The notes: generated by a model from the sequence alone, not told the origin. Shown: positions 8,715-21,476, numbered from the stretch's first letter. The stretch: 64,000 bases of DNA from Marthasterias glacialis (GCA_911728455.2 OU452231.1:6106963-6170962), one strand, 5' to 3'. Numbers and translations are program-made.

Positions 8715-8890
8715 TTATCCACACACCGATGTGTGTTAAGCACTGTATACTCAGTACTTTCCCAAGTCCTGTGAAAAAAAAATTCCACAGGTATATTACT
8801 TGGGTGGGATTGGAACCCGCAACCCTTGCTATTCTACTGCAGAAGTCCCACCACTAGACCATCAAGCTTGCCCAGTAGCTAGAGGCTGTT
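8715..8890 (-). repeat. SINE family B, copy 3
   Basis: CACCGATGTGTGTTAAGCAC, the A-run with ATTCCACAGG, and GGGTGGGATTGGAACCCGC are the minus-strand landmarks of family B (see 3805-3975). Confidence 0.82.
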
Positions 8891-10610
8891 CAAATCCTGT
8901 ATTTTAGTAGCGGGCATCGCAATGACATTAATATATGTTAATTAATGTCGTCTATTAAAATATTATTTTTATATTTCATGTAGAGTACACAACTGTTTTC
9001 TTCTTTAAGGGTTATATTACAAGATGATCCCTAGAAATATCCAAACTTATAATTTAAAGGAAGCAACACATTGAAACACAAAATGCTTCATTATTTCTGC
9101 ATTTATGTTTAGTATACTTTTTCATGGGCAAGTTCAAAACAAGACTTTCGTGGTTTACTTCTTTTTGTTTTTAGTCTTGAGTCGTGAGTTGCAAGTCACG
9201 GTAGTAATTTTTTTTTTAAATCATAGATTTAACATGACCAAGACTAAATTATATTTTATCGATTTGCAGTTACACAAGAACTAACCATCATGACCCAGAA
9301 ATGGTAACATTCTTGTCGTTTGCCAATCTGTTTTTTTGCAGTTTGGTCTAACATTCTTATGGTTACAGTTAATTTCAGACAGACATGGTTTTGATACCGT
9401 TGCTCTATGATGGTAACTACATCACAAAACAACATTCCTTAACTATTTCTGAATGTCTGTAGCCAGGAAGTTTTTGTTTTACATTTGACGATGTTGGATC
9501 AATTATACCTAGTATTATCGTTCCCACTTTCAACATGCATTTTATTCGCCACGGCAGCAGAAATAGATCATGCACATAACAAATCTGCTGTCAGTAGCTG
9601 CAGGCTCATTAGTATAAAAATGACTGGGAGCCCCTGGCGAGTGTACCAGCACACGACACGTAGAGCTGGCACGCACTCGGCAGGCAAACTCCGTCAACTG
9701 CTGCACGAAAATGGGCGTGATCTGCGTATCACGTGGGGGTAATTGACACCTGTCTGTTTACGGTCACTGGTCTTCAAGCATGCCATGCAAACGAATGACT
9801 GAAGATGAAGTAATGACTTATGATGACGAGAGATGGAAAGTTGACTTTAAATCCAGCTGTGTTGGCTCTCAGAAGTACCTCATCATTAATGTCAAAATAA
9901 ACAGCTTCGTTGAATCAAAATGACAAGTGAAATTTTGGGAAAATTTGTGTAATAGACCACGCAAGTAATGTGTACTTTCGAACATTATTTTTGAACCTTT
10001 GCTTGGTTCAATCAATCCATCAATCAAAAAAAATCTATAGCGCCAGTATTCATAAAAAAATGTTTAAATGTGCCTCGACAAAAAATCACGAAAATGCTGT
10101 AGAGTTCAAGTGAGTTTTGAGTCTCTTAAAAATGTTCAAATTTGGTGAATTTTTTTATATCTGTAATATTGGTGCCGAACTGGAAAATACACGGCGGCAA
10201 ATGACCGGCGACATGAGTTAAGTGTCCAATTGACATTGTTCTATAAACGTGAATGAAACAGATCGATCCCTTTGACGTAGCCCATCGGATATGCAATAGG
10301 CTTGAACGGTCTATTCATCTTCTCTTATTAATTCACATAATAATCCCAATACCAACACATTTTGGGTGTTTTTGGCTTAACACAAAGTGACGCAAACGCT
10401 GCTTCGCTGTTTCTAGTATTTAGGATTTCGAGGCAGAAACAAGGATGATCTTTGTACAGCAGAATAATAGTTTTTGTAAAAAAAAGATTAAAAAATTAAA
10501 AATGGGGGAAAATAGAAACCTACATTAAAGGGCACATCTTTTGTTTTCTTTGGGAGTTAGATAATGTCATTCACAGTTAGTTGCTGACTCGACTCAAGCG
10601 AAATGACCCG
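8891..10610. other. Intergenic, no gene seen; CpG-bearing unique block at 9485-9760
   Basis: It is mostly AT-rich without coding signal. From about 9545 to 9765 there is higher GC with CpGs, an E-box (CACGTG, around 9730), GGTAATTGACACCTG and TGTTTACGG, with no second copy in the window. It could be a regulatory element; this is weak inference. Confidence 0.35.
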
Positions 10611-10614
10611 AGTA

Positions 10615-10905
10615 GCTATGTGACTTGTGACTTGACTTGTTAAAAAAAGACCAGCATGGACTTGTGACTTGACTTGTAACTACCAGCATTGACTTGTGAC
10701 TTAACTTGTAACTACCAGCATTGACTTGTGACTTAACTTGTCACTATACCAGCATTGACTTGTGACTTGACTTGTTAAAAAAACAGCATGGGCTTGTGAC
10801 TTAACTTGTAACTACCCGCACTGACTTGTGACTTGACCTACCAGCATTGACTTGTGACTTAACTTGTACCTACCAGCATTGACTTGTGACTTAACTTGTC
10901 ACTAC
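10615..10905 (+). repeat. Minisatellite, nine units of about 32 bp
   Basis: The unit is GACTTGTGACTTAACTTG plus TAACTACCAGCATT, repeated nine times. Units 1 and 5 carry TTAAAAAAA in place of TAACTACC. Unit 7 is shortened. The variant pattern suggests block duplication of four units. Confidence 0.88.
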
Positions 10906-11835
10906 CACGTCCAAAAAGAAAGAGAAAAAAGAAAGAAACAAAGGACTTGGAGAGGAAACCATCTGAAGTATGTTTTGCATTGTAAAAATAAAACTATACA
11001 AGTAAAGATCACGTGTCGGAAATTCTACTTTTAATGAGTAGGACCTATATATGAAAGTATCCGAACATCCCATAGGCCTCTCGTACACAATCATGTAAAC
11101 TTTTGAAACTTATTGTATTGTTCTTGGTGGTGTAGGCCTATTACGGAATGATGCTGCATTATTTCAACTATTGTCCAGTAATAAATATTAATTGATTATT
11201 GTGGTTTGACAACACCATCTGTTATTCCATCTTGAAACAAAATATCTTAACAGCAATCAAATCAGTGCGTGTCATATAAATCTCTCTGTAGGTTTTTCGC
11301 CTGATGGAAGACGTCAACAATATTTGTAGTTGATTTTTTTTTTTGAGTGACAGGTCAATTGTCTTGTCGTCCGTCCCGCACGCCACGCGCCCTTTGTTAT
11401 TTTTGTTTGGTCCGTGAAACGTCTGGGAATAAAAGAATAAAAAAAAAAGAATTAAAAAAAAGTTAAAAAAGAAAAATTAAAATAAATAAATAAAAACGAG
11501 TGAAAACACGGAAAAGGTTAGTCTGAGTTAGACGGTGATGTTTTGGTCTGTAGACTTTGCCAATGTCGGATTACGGTGTTTCTTTTTTTTTTTTTTTTTC
11601 ATCAGGCGGAACATAAATAAATTGTTTTCGACTTGTTAGTTTTTTTTTAATGAAACATCGCTATTACATTTTTGCCACATGATTAAATTTCTATCTGGAT
11701 TTCTTTGAAAGGGTGCATTCTGAATGAATTTAAAAAATGATGTCAGTTATCCCTAAATTTAATAAATTTGATATTTAATCATGCAAAAAAAAAAATAGAA
11801 TAAAAAATAGTCATGATGTCTGGCATGCATTATGT

Positions 11836-11870
<35 letters not shown>

Positions 11871-11871
11871 T
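11836..11871 (+). repeat. TTTA microsatellite
   Basis: Uninterrupted TTTA units, about nine copies, ending at TATGAACCC. Confidence 0.9.
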
Positions 11872-13203
11872 GAACCCAGTACAGTGGCCAACGACATTTT
11901 ACTCGAAGTTGACAGAATATCACGGGGGAACTATGAAGAATAATCGGTTCTGTCAATACATTTGTAATTTGGTTAAAGGTAAATTATAGGCTTAGTAAAG
12001 CTGATAGTGCATATGTTCTTACTTTGTGTGATTCAATATTACATGAAAAACAAACCTGTGAAAATGTGGGCCCAATCCGTCGTCTGGGTCAGGAGAAAAT
12101 AAGTGAAAAGCCACGCACACAGCAGCGTGTAGACACTTGGTCCTTAAGTTCTGTTGTTACAATCGACATTAAAATCGGGTCTTCAAATTCTATTTTCTCG
12201 ACTTTTACAGTGTTTTAGGGGCTCCGTGCTTTTCTTTCTTTTTTTTCTGTCTGTCATTTTTGTATTTTTTTTTTCAGACCATGTAGGAAGAATCTGTTTT
12301 CTTCTCCATGGCCTAAAAGGTTCACTGAAATACAAAGTATTAATGCTTTTATGTTACACCTTATGATTGTTATAAAACGATTCACATGTAAGAAATAATT
12401 TTTTGCATTCTGTTTTCTTCTCCATGGCCATTTATCTTACTACACATGCTGGGAGTAGACTTTGTGGCATTCTGGCAGTAACTTGCAGTGAAAACCGCAG
12501 CGTGGCGGTTGTATTTCATTGTTGTGTGAGTCTGGAACGGCTTTCCTGGGAACAATTCACATTTTGGAGAAAGAAAACTTACAACAATTTGTGTTTATTT
12601 TTTGTTTCTAGTTAAATTAAGTTTAATCTGGTTAAAATCGAACCTGTAAAGAATGATTCAAATTGTACTCCTAAAAAACAGTTAACACTAGACCCTGAGA
12701 AGAATGAAGTGTTGATTGACCCGATTTTTGGTCGAAAGAAATATTTGTTTGAATGTTTTTCTGTGAACGAATTTTGACATATGAAACTGTTCCAAAACGA
12801 AAAACATACTTAAACCTTCGCATTATGCTACGACAATGCACTAAATTAACATGCACAATTATTTGTGCCATTTCATGGCTGATGAATGTGAGATAATGTC
12901 GGGATCCTGACGATGATTCAATTTTTAGTTCAAGTTTATACTTATCATTGGCAGATTTTGTGTGTGCAGTCCCTTGACGAAAGCTTATAACTTTGTCCAA
13001 TCTATAGCTATGTAAAATTTACATAGAAATTGTCGGGTCAAATGGTCCCCAAATCGGACCTACACACTTGAACTACCTCCACGCTTCAATAAGAATAGCA
13101 CAAAAGACCAGACCTTGATATTATGGTCGTCATCATTCATTATATAGGCCTACCATTATTTGTTGGTTTTTATTTTTATTTATTTACTTATTTTATTCAT
13201 TTA

Positions 13204-13231
13204 TTAATTTTGTTATTTATTATTATTATTA

Positions 13232-13265
<34 letters not shown>
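13204..13265 (+). repeat. TTA/ATT microsatellite followed by T-run and G-run
   Basis: ATT units run to about 13265, then a T-run, then a G-run to 13293. It lies just upstream of the GC-rich promoter block. Confidence 0.9.
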
Positions 13266-13268
<3 letters not shown>

Positions 13269-13379
13269 TTTTTTTTTTTTTTTGGGGGGGGGGATCCTTA
13301 AGTGAAATTACTTCCATAAATATCAAAGGGACGGCCTCAAAAATCAGACTGGACTAATTAGCACACTTTTTAATTTCCA

Positions 13380-13560
13380 TCCAATTTGCACCGACAGGTG
13401 GTGAATGTGACCACGGCACGGCACTGCGCGCCGGGGCGGGCTTTGGCAAGCACCGCCCATCACTGCACCGTGATTGACGGCCAAGTAGCTCGGGGCGTGC
13501 GCGTTCGACACCATCGCACATACACACGGTGCACACGTTGTTTGACTGCGGAAGTCCATC
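13380..13560 (+). promoter_or_regulatory. GC-rich TATA-less promoter, probably of PCGF3
   Basis: This is the clearest CpG-dense block between the two genes. It has an Sp1-type GC box GGGGCGGG at 13433-13440, a second CACCGCCCA at 13451, and an ETS-type CGGAAGT at 13549-13555 followed by CCATCTTC, which partly resembles a YY1 site. A consensus donor follows 70 bp later, as expected for a first exon. Assignment to PCGF3 rests on strand and on it being the only such block upstream of the PCGF3 start. Confidence 0.5.
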
Positions 13561-13627
13561 TTCTTCGGATTTTTACTGGGAATTTCGTGGAATACCGGCC
13601 AGATTTGGGCTTGAAGACACCACCAGG
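13545..13627 (+). other. PCGF3: Candidate 5' untranslated first exon of PCGF3
   Basis: The end is set by the strong donor CCAGG/GTAAGG at 13627/13628. The start is approximate. The next coding exon begins at an acceptor directly abutting ATG (43173), which requires an upstream noncoding exon. If this is that exon, the first intron is about 29.5 kb. Further untranslated exons may exist in between. Confidence 0.42.
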
Positions 13628-14499
13628 GTAAGGAGTGTTCTTTAAGTTATTCATCTGGTAAATTTCAGGGGGATACATGGTCGTTAAAGGGCCTTAGCAG
13701 TGGGAGAAAGAGAGATTTCACAGTCAGTTTTTGTCGGTCATACAGTCAGCTGGAGACGTATACATGTACACTTTATACAACAGCACACACTGAATGGAAG
13801 TCCTATGCATCGGAAAAGCACTGTACACAAAACAATGATTAGACATGCATTGCATGAAGCAGACGGCATGTGTGCGTGTGTGTGTGTGTAGACAACAAAT
13901 TAGATTGTCTGTTTTTTCCCTCCCTCTGATGATTTTGAACATCGTAAAAATATGAGTTTCAAATCATCTGCTTTATCTTCCATAAATGGACTTTGTAGTT
14001 GTACATTAATTGATCATGTACTTTGTGAACTGTCCATACTTTCAACCTTTCACTGTTATAAATTGTATTTTGTTGTCAATTATTTATAAATTAAAATTGA
14101 ACTTCCGAAAGTTGAGGTTCTTTAATTTGGCCTATTTGTTCGAACTATAAAGGCAAAAATGATGTAGCCAACCGCCACTATTTCTCCAATATTCTTACAA
14201 AATGTGTTTGTTATAAAGGCAGACAATTAACTTATTTATTGTATTGGACTTGTATTTAAAAAAATTTTTTTTTTAATCCTCTTGAGTAACGGGTAATAAA
14301 TTGTATTATTACCAACAGTTGCTCGAGAGGATTTAATAAAGGGAATAAAGTCTGACATTAAAAAAAAAAAAGACTGGTGAATTGCAAGTGACCAATTAAA
14401 AGTGGAGGTTGAATGAATAAGGTGGCGTTTCCTCCAATTAAAAACACTTTTCTAAATTCTACAATTTCTATTGTTGTCTAGGGATTTTCTAGTACTTGC

Positions 14500-14820
14500 G
14501 TGTCAAATTGCAAGTATTTTGACGTGATTCCACTTCAAACGAATCACGTTTTACACAGTCACCCTAAACTGCATATAGTTTGACAGGTCACAAATCAAAG
14601 AAGAATGAGAGGGGACCAGTTGCTCCATGACTTGATGCCTCTTTTGCGGGCTACCCTACTTGAGCACTTGCGTATAATGGATTGGCCACAGGCCTAATTA
14701 AAATGGGCCATAACTGTATTGGCACATTTTAATTAACCAATTCCAGGGGTTACGAGCGAGCAATGCATAATGGGAAAAAATGGCGCGGTGAGATCAATCA
14801 CCCCTGGGAACGAGGTTGGA
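14500..14820 (+). repeat. Dispersed repeat L, copy 1
   Basis: It shares CAGTCACCCTAAACTGCATA, GGTCACAAATCAAAGAAGAA, GAGGGGACCAGTTGCTC, AATTCCAGGGGTTA and TCACCCCTGGGAACGAGG with 43415-43725. The end block CAATTCCAGGGGTTA pairs imperfectly with TTACCCCTGGGAATG, suggesting a mobile element terminus. Confidence 0.8.
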
Positions 14821-15409
14821 CTTAAAACTATTTTAACTTAACACTACAATCACAGCCCAAATCTTTGTAATTAAACAGGCCCGATTGCAAACAAAGCTGA
14901 GCTGAGTTTATCCCAAATTTGACGTTACTTAGTGGTAAACAGAACAAATTGTTGTCTCACAATCACAACAAATATGCACCTTGAGGCTTAACAAGTTGTA
15001 GTGTAAGTTAAGGTCAAGTCTGTATGACAGAGTTTGACGCCTAATAAAACAGCTTTACAGGAAAGAATCACAAAAGGCAGAACATGTTAAACATTTTGAT
15101 AGTGCGTTAACTTTTTGGTCCCATGTTTTCATGTTCAGATGAACTCCCTTTCACCTAACTTGCCCTAACCACCATCAGGTGTAACTTTCGTTTCAAGATA
15201 CCCTGCTACAACTTCATTGAAATGCAACACGGTTGAAATGAAAACCTTTCTAAAATGCAGCAAAATGAAATGCAACAGAGGTCCCAGCCTTGGTACTGGG
15301 CCTTAAGGGATCATACTGAATGCACCAATATGCATTGCAGGTTTGTGGGGAGGGTAGGAAAAAGGTGGCTTACAGTGCACGTTGACATATCAAGGCCGTG
15401 TAGAGCCCA

Positions 15410-15605
15410 TGGCCCAATTTCATAGAGGTACTTAAGCAGAAAATGTTGCTTAAAATAATTATGCTTAGCAAAAATAAGCAGGATACCAGTCACAATTTGT
15501 ACCTGTGACATGGCAGTTTGGCCGGTAACCTTATTCTGGTAAGCATACATGTAATTTTGTTGTGCTCAGCTACTTGTGCTTAAGTAGCTCTATGAAATTG
15601 GGCCC
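15410..15605. mobile_element. MITE M, copy 1
   Basis: The inverted ends are GGCCCAATTTCATAGAGGTA and its inverse TAGCTCTATGAAATTGGGCC, continuing into CTTAAGCA. The interior has GGTAACCTTATTCTGGTAAG. Further copies are at 36470-36649 and 53039-53236, with fragments at 4793-4816, 23085-23250, 47520-47600 and 56045-56095. Confidence 0.88.
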
Positions 15606-16414
15606 TGGTAATTGTGCAGACCGGTTCAACAGAGTATGGGTTTTGAGTTGACAAAATGCAACAACTTTTACCATTTAGTACATTTTGTGAATTGGGTGAA
15701 TTTGGCAGGGTTAGGGTTCTAAGGTAATCCAACCTGCTTCTAATAATAGGCCCTTTGCGGAAATCTATTTTTCTTGAGATTTCCTCCGATGAAGCCTTTG
15801 TGAGTTTCAGTGGCAGCCAAACTCAATGCTATACTACATGTACTTTACACTGCCTTTGTTTGAATATTTTTAAGTAAGGATTTTGAAATAATTTGTGTCA
15901 TGCATACACGTAGTTTTAATTTGTCCACAAAACCATTGTTAATTAGGAACTCAAAATTGTGGCGTAGAGATTAAACGGTGTATTTGTGAAGCGTTGAATT
16001 AAGCACTGCAATACTGTTTTAATGCCTTTGAAATGACCACTGTATGTGACACACTGACTGTACAATGTAGTACTCTATCAAGGCTTTTAAGAACGATGAT
16101 GCTACCAAAGGCAACTTTTTAAAGTAATGTACATTCATGCTAACATTTATATCTACATGGACACCTTAGTCCTTGCAGGATTCTTGCTCTGTACTTTAAT
16201 ACGAAACACAAAAGCGAAAGTCTTCCAGGGCTAGTCTGCACGTCTGCACTCAACAAGGGCATAATGGTGTACTTTTACAGTACACCCTTAAACATGCTGT
16301 GTTTAATTTAGTGCATGCTGTTTGAAACTTTCTAATCGCCGGTTTTAGTTGTACCACCCCTCTCGGTTCATCAGTGAAAGGAAGCAAAACTTCAGATACC
16401 CCACATGTACACAT

Positions 16415-16595
16415 GCAGGCCTGATTGCTTCGTTCTTGAAAGGGCAAGGGCACCACTGAGGCATTTTCTTCTTAATAAAAGGGCAACTCTGTGAGGGAAT
16501 TGTAAATTTCTATTGGAAGATTTAAGGGGCACCGAGGCAATGACCCCAGGGGTATGGAGGCAATTGCCTTCTTACATGTAAGATATCTGGCCTGC
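16415..16595 (-). repeat. Repeat family E, copy
   Basis: It has GGCCTGATTGCTTCGTTC, GGGCAAGGGCACC, GAATTGTAAATTTCTATTGG and GGGGCACCGAGGCAATGACC. It is one of at least twelve copies described at 24570-24725. Confidence 0.75.
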
Positions 16596-16824
16596 ACGTC
16601 TACATATATGGCAGTGTCTTATCTTGACACCCTTTAACATTGACGTTGCAACATTTGTTTCAGATCAAATGTAAAGTACCACACTAGATTAGAGTGAGTG
16701 TGTTCATTATATCATCTTGGTTAGACAAACACTTGTCTGTTGTGACAGTGTTATTTGAATGTTGGCAAACCTGTATTTGTGTGATTGGTTTGGACAAAGT
16801 GGAAGTTCAAACCTGCCTCAGGCT

Positions 16825-17078
16825 TGTTTGAAATGTTGCACTCTTGCCGTGTTGAATTCAAATCATTTGAGTACGGCAATAGCGCGGCAGTGGTTTCAAA
16901 CGGTGAGCTTCTTCGGAACTTTGCCAACAGCACGGCAGGGCCTGTCAAGCCATGGTCGATCTAAGCCTCTGCCGTGCGGAATTCCAAAAGTGTTTTTTTG
17001 CTCTCACTGCCTTGTCGAATCAAGAAAAAAATTGAAATATTAGAATTCAACACGGCAAGAGCGTGACGTTTGAAATGG
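16825..17078. mobile_element. MITE N, about 250 bp, single copy
   Basis: The left TTGCACTCTTGCCGTGTTGA and the right TCAACACGGCAAGAGCGTGA are inverted, extending outward into TTTGAAAT. The inside also repeats the CACGGCA word (TAGCGCGGCAG, AGCACGGCAGG, TGCCGTGCGGAATTCC). No transposase frame is present. Confidence 0.75.
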
Positions 17079-17559
17079 GCCTCAAATGTAAACACCTCTC
17101 ACCTAAAAAAATCAATCAACCAATCAATTAATTAAGTAAATAAATAAATATTGGTATTAAATTGTGACTCCAGCATGGATTAGTACTGTACACTCATACA
17201 AGGACAACATGTTTTGATGTAGTCTTGTATACAAAATGTTAACTGCTGAGTGATAGTAAATTGATACATTTATTTTCGTATTCCTAATATCCTGTACGTA
17301 GATGTGATGTGCCAGAGGAGAGGGGTCGAAGTGAATGTCTGTTCCCTGCATTAAACAATAAGGACGGGGGTGGGGGATGGAGAAGCAGGGCAGGGTTTTA
17401 GAGGAACTAAATTTTGGTCAAAGAAACACACGCAGACAAAATAAAGAGTGGATGCCATCCATGGGAAAATAAAAAGTGTCCAGTGCAATTTCTGAAAGGT
17501 AGTACAATGTTTACATGTACGTAAACACCTGCTTTTGGGTGATCACATGTTACAATTGT

Positions 17560-17855
17560 ACATGCCTGGAATTTCATCTTTGATAGGGCAAGGCATTTTG
17601 CAAAGGGCACTTCCATTGGAAAATCTTAAATTCTATAGGACTGCAAGGCAGGCCTGAAAGTTCACAGAGGCGACGGAGGGTGTTGCCTCTGCTGCCCCTT
17701 GTCATTGCTTTGGTGCACCGTGAAGTATGTCAATAGAAATTTACATTTTTCTCATAGAGGTGCCCTTTATCACTGAGAAAATGCCTTGGTGCCCCATGCC
17801 CTTTCAAGGATGAAGCAAGGCCCTATGTAATTCCAGACCTGCACTTATTAAGGCC
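17560..17855. repeat. Two facing repeat family E copies
   Basis: A short copy (17565-17640, minus type, AGGGCACTTCCATTGGAAAA) is followed by a longer copy (17650-17855, plus type, TTACATTTTTCTCATAGAGG, GCCTTGGTGCCCCATGCC). The two lie in inverted orientation. Confidence 0.7.
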
Positions 17856-17904
17856 TTTTCATCAGAATGATAATGAATAGTCTGTGATGATCCACATACT
17901 GTAA

Positions 17905-18110
17905 AATGTGGTCGGGTTAGCGTTGTGTTTTTTCCCCTCGCCTTCCACCTTTAGGACCCAGGTTCGAATCCCACCGGGGGCACTACAATGTATGTGTATT
18001 GGGTTTTCAGTCCCTATCTGATTGCGTGGGTTTTTCCTGAAATAAGTCTCTGGGGTTTTCCTCCCACATCTGAAACTGAAACTTCCTTCCTTGTCTTCTC
18101 TCCATGGGGT
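17905..18110 (+). repeat. tRNA-derived SINE family C, copy 1
   Basis: It has GGTTCGAATCCCACCGGGGG (B box), GGTTTTCAGTCCCTATCTGA, TTGCGTGGGTTTTTCCTG, GGTTTTCCTCCCACATC and a CTTCTCTCCAT tail. Copies lie at 37455-37665 (+), 53830-53990 (-), 58555-58765 (+) and 62090-62255 (-). Confidence 0.85.
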
Positions 18111-19597
18111 TATTCGGCTAGTATAGTGATTAAGCTCGTTTTATGAGAAATCTTTGCTCACAGCTGGATTAATTTTTTAGATAAGAAGTGCACTATTTGG
18201 TTTGGGTTTGGGTGTATAATTATAGACAAATTTACTCAAACCAAATAGTGTCATAGTATTGTGTCCACCATATCTCAAAATGGCTTTATAGCATTTCAGG
18301 CAATGATTTTTTTAAGGGAAGTTTTCCACCATGACAAGTTTTATACCATGTAAGTTATGTGTGCAAATCTGTGAACATTTACATTTAAAATCTTGAACCA
18401 GTGTTGTGTGCACACCCTTCAAATGAAGACTTTTAAATGACCAATATTGATTGGTCAATAAATGGTTTGCCAGGGTTTACAAGGGCAGGATGCCTTTTTA
18501 TCTTTTTTTTTTAGAGCCTCAGTCTGTTGGCAATGAACATTGATCTCTTTTACACAACACTGCTATCTCAAAAATGAGACGTGATAGTTTTCTTTGTGTC
18601 AAGGTACATAGACGTAAAAGAAACTTGATCGTGGAGATTAAGGAGGAATTTCGGTAGAATAGTACACAAGTAACTTGATGCGACTGTGTACAAACTGCAG
18701 TAACCTTCAAAAGTTCATACATTTAATATGCAGTGTGCTTTCCCAGACCTGTACTGAAGCGAAATAAGCCTTGTACATAAATAGAATTTATTTAGCGGGC
18801 TGGGCTAATTTGTATACAGTCTTGCAGTGAGCGCGCATCTTTATTCAGGGAGAAAGAAAAGAGATATTGGCTGGTTTGAATAAATGTTGCGCATATCACG
18901 AACTGATTGATTTATTGACTTTTCTGTGAATATGAAAAGGGTACTCCAGAAATGCAACACCATGCATGAGGAATTGGATAACTTGAGAACACAGAGGTTG
19001 AATACACTGCACTGAAAGTAGGACACAAAACACTCTTTTTAGTTCGGGCAAATGATGTGAAGCAATTCGGAAAGTGTTACATATCATTGGCACAGCTCTT
19101 TGTGAGACCTTCACATATGTGGAGTATTTGTACATTACAGTTGTGATTTTAAATGCACAATGTATTTGGCAGTCTCTTCGATCCCATCAGACTCTTAAAT
19201 TCGTTTGTCATGTTACAATGTATGTTTAAGCAAACATTGTACATGGATCTCCACTTTGTTATAAAGTGGAACATTTTTGCACACATTTGTACATGATTTG
19301 TTGTCAGTCAAGGATACGTACTGTATTGCATCTTGAAAGTATTCATGAAGAATATTGAATATGTAGTTATTGAATACAAGTATGCGTACAGTATACGTTA
19401 TTAGCATAATTTATAAGGCACCTTTTCCCCTAGAGTTACAAAGGGCCTCGAATGAAGTGACATAGTCCAACTTAAAGATGATCCAAGTGCATAAAACAAT
19501 CAGGTTAGTTACGTTAAAGATGAGTCTTAAGCAGTTTCTTGAACTGGAATGAACATTTTGGTCACATCATATGACTTTTTTTTCCCAGTGCTTTTGC

Positions 19598-19700
19598 TTT
19601 ATTGTCTCGGGCGAGCGGTTTAGTGCACTGGACTTGGTTCTGGTGGCGGAGTTATTACAATGTGGGTTCAAATCCCGGCCTGCCCGGCCACGATGTATGT
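19598..19700 (+). repeat. tRNA-derived SINE family D, single copy
   Basis: GGGCGAGCGGTTTAGTGCAC, then GTGGGTTCAAATCCCGGCC. The head resembles a class II (Leu/Ser-like) tRNA with a longer variable arm. The sequence after the B box is not tRNA, and no CCA-proximal acceptor pairing is seen, so I call a SINE or tRNA relic. Confidence 0.6.
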
Positions 19701-19816
19701 GTCCTAGAGTATACACTTCCAAACTATAAACTGCTTTTCTTAAATAAGTTGTTTAAATGGGAACCTACAATGTACACGTACAAGGGCTAAGTTGGTATGG
19801 TGGTGGATTAACCTTT

Positions 19817-20320
19817 AACCAGTTGCTGCCAGGAATCATCCATTTTTTTCCCATCTAGCCTGACAGAATTTTTTTTTCTCAGAATTGCCAGAATCATTTG
19901 TCTTTGTGAGTACCACTGGCATAAAGAAACCTTGACTTGACAAAGCCAAGAGAACAGTTTTCGCTATAGTACCAAGATTTTTGTTTTCTGTTTCGAGAAA
20001 ATAGCAAATACATGCATTGTGGATTGCAAAAACCTCGGCCGAGGATTGATGCTAAATGTGGAACCAAGGCTGGATCCCCGGTTCACTCTGACTTACCTCC
20101 ATTGAGCCGAAATTCAATGAATAAACAATTGTGGAAGCCTCTCAATGTCTTGTAAACCTTCTTCTTTGAACCATTTCACAATGGGCGAAAAACAGCAAAA
20201 CATTCAAGACCATCTGTCCTCTTTGTGTGGGTGAAACGAAGCGTTGCGCTGAAACAAAATGTCCCGGTGACCTTTGTTCTGGTATTCTGATTTTACACAA
20301 TGGTGTATTTAAAATATTGC
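19817..20320 (+). repeat. Dispersed repeat family F, copy 2
   Basis: It follows copy 1 (1308-1880) in order: CCAGTTGCTGCCAGGAATCA, GGTTCACTCTGACTTACCTC, AATGAATAAACAATTGTGGA, GTGAAACGAAGCGTTGC. It is shortened in the middle. Confidence 0.78.
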
Positions 20321-20904
20321 TCATTTGATGTCTTAGACATCTTTGGGTGTCATGCACACAACAGCCGGTGTCTTCTGGTTAAGTGCTCATATAAAGCAGA
20401 CTATTACTATTAGAGCAAGGAGGGTTTAGGAAGTTGAGAAAGTTTGAGGAACAGTAAGCCTAATGACTAGGGATAATAATGTTTGAAAAATACCTTGGTC
20501 CAGTTACTACTATGTGTGTATGAGAACCCAAATGCATCTTGCATGAAACCATGATGGCATCAACAAGATTGTACAATCAAACTCAATTCCAACAATTACC
20601 TGTACTCAAGCTGACTGTGCAAGTAGGGTAGGGTAGTCAGGGATTCAACTATTTAATTTAAGATACATAATACATACTGTAGTCACAATGCATAAATCAC
20701 AAGTGAAGGGAGAATCTCATTTGGTACAATGAGGAAATAATTCAATCTGTACACAAAGGAGTAACTGTAATGGTTGCCGAGCTGTCAGTTCCAATCTGCA
20801 AAATGTGCATTGCCTGCACCAATGCACTCCATACAGCTGTTGAGCTGTACTACAATACTATACAGTCAAACCAGAAAGGTTTAGAATGGTTTAAAACTAG
20901 TTTA

Positions 20905-21220
20905 AGCTCCTTTCACACGATGCCAATTTCCCTGGAAAAATTTAGTTGACCTTTTCACACTTGAACTACTAACCCTTGCAAACTCCCAGGAAAAAGCCGT
21001 TTCCTGAGAAATACATGTACAGTGTAGCTACCCCTGCTTGGGAGTAGGATTTAAGTCAGTTACACCCAGGGTTGACATCTTCAGTGTTGATTTTCCTTCC
21101 AGAAAAATCGCATGAAGTGTGAAACAAACATGGGGTGGCGGTGGGGTTGAAATTCTCCAGGAATTTCCTGGGGTTTGCTTTCCTGGGAATTGGTTCGGTA
21201 GGGTGAAAATGACTTTAAAT
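20905..21220. mobile_element. Probable MITE with internal inverted symmetry
   Basis: CTTTCACACGATG and CCTTTTCACACTTGAA at the left face TGAAGTGTGAAACA at 21113. AATTTCCCTGGAAAA faces CCAGGAATTTCCTGG. The ends are not sharp, so the extent is approximate. Confidence 0.45.
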
Positions 21221-21319
21221 GACCAGCAAAGCAACCAAACTCACAGGGTTGGTCTATGGTTGACCGAATTAATATTTGAACTGACCAGAATTCAGATTAA
21301 TTTTATATACAGTTACAAA

Positions 21320-21476
21320 ATTGACCCAATGTCACCTGATTCACCTGATGTCATCATCACAATAATCTTGGATGCGTCATTTTAGGCGATGTGGCGTTTA
21401 CAGGTATACCTATTGACTTCCAAAATTGTGAGAGCGGGCACAGTCGCCTGGTGTGACGTGTGTGCAAGGGGTCAAT
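21320..21476 (+). mobile_element. MITE J, copy 2
   Basis: ATTGACCCAATGTCACCTGA at the left and GTGCAAGGGGTCAAT at the right, with TTCACCTGATGTCATCATCA. It is shorter than the copy at 49710-49891. Confidence 0.78.

Larger units (their letters stand above)
10906..13380. other. Low-complexity-rich intergenic stretch, no gene seen
   Basis: It contains an A-rich block at 11430-11500, a T-run at 11580-11600, a TTTA tract at 11836-11871 and a TTA tract with long T-run at 13200-13283. Short open frames here have no domain, codon or splice support. Confidence 0.5.
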
